From assembly GCF_028657905.1 (NCBI RefSeq), contig NZ_CP117782.1:1178001-1242000 (forward strand): a stretch of 64,000 nucleotides of DNA, written 5' to 3'. Below the pieces are notes generated by a model. That model was not told the origin of the DNA. It did not search any database and was given only the letters and a program-made list of their open reading frames with translations. Below, piece after piece: positions 63,540-64,000 of the stretch. The translations under genes and the position numbers were made by a program. The stretch is from Burkholderia sp. FERM BP-3421. Its GTDB lineage: Bacteria > Pseudomonadota > Gammaproteobacteria > Burkholderiales > Burkholderiaceae. How positions within the stretch are numbered: the first letter of the stretch is position 1; every line of letters starts with the position of its first letter.

Positions 63540-64000
63540 TCAGCCCCGCACCAGATCCTCCGGCGCGCAGCACAGCGCGCCCCACGCCTGCGCGAGGCGT
63601 TCGCCGCGTCCGAGCCTGAGCGACGCGTCGTCGAAGTCGACCCACACGATCTGGTCGACCTGGGTCGGGCGGGCCGGGGTTTCCTGGCTGCGCCCGTCCG
63701 ACAGCACCCACAGCCAGCGCTGCTGCGCGGGCTGCCGGCGCGCGGCCTGCGCGAGCACGCGCTGGGCCGCCGCCACGCCGCGCGCGAGCGGCGTGCCGCC
63801 GCCGCCGCCGACCGGCGCGAGCCAGCGCGCATTCCACCAGCGCGGCACGGCCGGCCCGAAGCGCTGCTCGGCCGACTCGCCGCCGAAGCAGACGAGCGCC
63901 ACCGTCTCGCGCCGGCGCGCGGCGCGCTCGAACAGCGCGACGATCAGCCCTTTCGCGCGCGCCAGCCGTTCGCCTTCGAGCATCGACGCGGAACAGTCGA
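63540..64000 (-). CDS. VWA-domain protein, ChlD/CobT-like chelatase subunit, 5' part beyond the window
   Basis: The frame is open at base 64000. The visible part starts with DCSASMLEGERLARAKGL, the DxSxS MIDAS metal site of a von Willebrand A domain, then RETVALVCFGGESAEQRF, GGGGGTPLARGVAAAQRVL and RWLWVLSDGRSQETPARPTQ. This is the pattern of the C-terminal half of magnesium-chelatase ChlD/BchD-like subunits, which in Burkholderia are linked to cobalt insertion with CobN. The cob operons 17 kb to the left support a cobalt chelatase role. 5' partner genes are outside. Confidence 0.8.
   Translation of the reverse strand, partial: DCSASMLEGERLARAKGLIVALFERAARRRETVALVCFGGESAEQRFGPAVPRWWNARWLAPVGGGGGTPLARGVAAAQRVLAQAARRQPAQQRWLWVLSDGRSQETPARPTQVDQIVWVDFDDASLRLGRGERLAQAWGALCCAPEDLVRG

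Overview
The window reads as a high-GC Burkholderia chromosome segment, inferred from codon bias, DUF3562, the NimR/NimT-like pair, an osmF-yehYXW operon and a cobalamin locus that pairs CobG with CbiD. A plant- or soil-associated species is likely. The species is not proven by the sequence. No tRNA, rRNA or CRISPR array was seen.

Layout. 1-4.0 kb: a flavin monooxygenase cut by the left edge, a DUF3562 protein, and a divergent MFS/AraC pair. 4.3-11.8 kb is accessory: a visibly lower-GC group of secreted, lipoprotein and membrane genes, a small protein plus a 1201-residue zinc-ribbon/CHAT protease, and an orphan HigA-type regulator. 11.9-16.7 kb: an EmrB-type MFS pump, a non-canonical second cysteinyl-tRNA synthetase, a cupin and a methyltransferase. 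The synthetase has a readable cysteine attenuator: promoter, leaderless Cys-rich peptide and intrinsic terminator. 17.0-20.8 kb: a four-gene osmoprotectant ABC operon in the E. coli osmF-yehY-yehX-yehW order.

21.4-28.3 kb is a compact, tightly coupled operon: an MdfA-like exporter, a LuxE-like acyl-protein synthetase, a LuxC reductase fused to an adenylating domain, a free PaaK-like adenylating enzyme and a GNAT-like protein. There is no luxAB. It looks like an undescribed acid-activation and reduction pathway. 29-37.5 kb: a chemoreceptor behind a FliA-type promoter, a second ClpP, an ECF41-like sigma factor, a secreted VWD protein, a GST, and a MarR/CynX-type MFS pair with two visible operators.

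37.5-47.1 kb is the corrin-ring locus in two divergent operons: cobL-cbiD-cobK-cobM on the minus strand, and cobG-cobH-cobI-cbiG/cobJ on the plus strand under a B12 riboswitch. A ChlD-like VWA protein is cut by the right edge. 47.3-48.7 kb is a GH18 chitinase. 49.2-59.6 kb is an island with a T6SS PAAR/VRR-NUC/DUF3396 effector-immunity module, a fresh IS1182-type insertion with GACC target duplication, an HNH-like protein, a DUF2971 protein and a large AAA ATPase. A remnant of a chitinase 3' end lies at the far side of this island. Housekeeping-type genes (a DUF1460 lipoprotein, an acyl-CoA dehydrogenase and a GNAT) follow.

One pattern recurs: 3' ends of genes are duplicated just downstream (cysS up to four units, GNAT two, chitinase two). 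One intergenic region holds a separate set of three long repeats.
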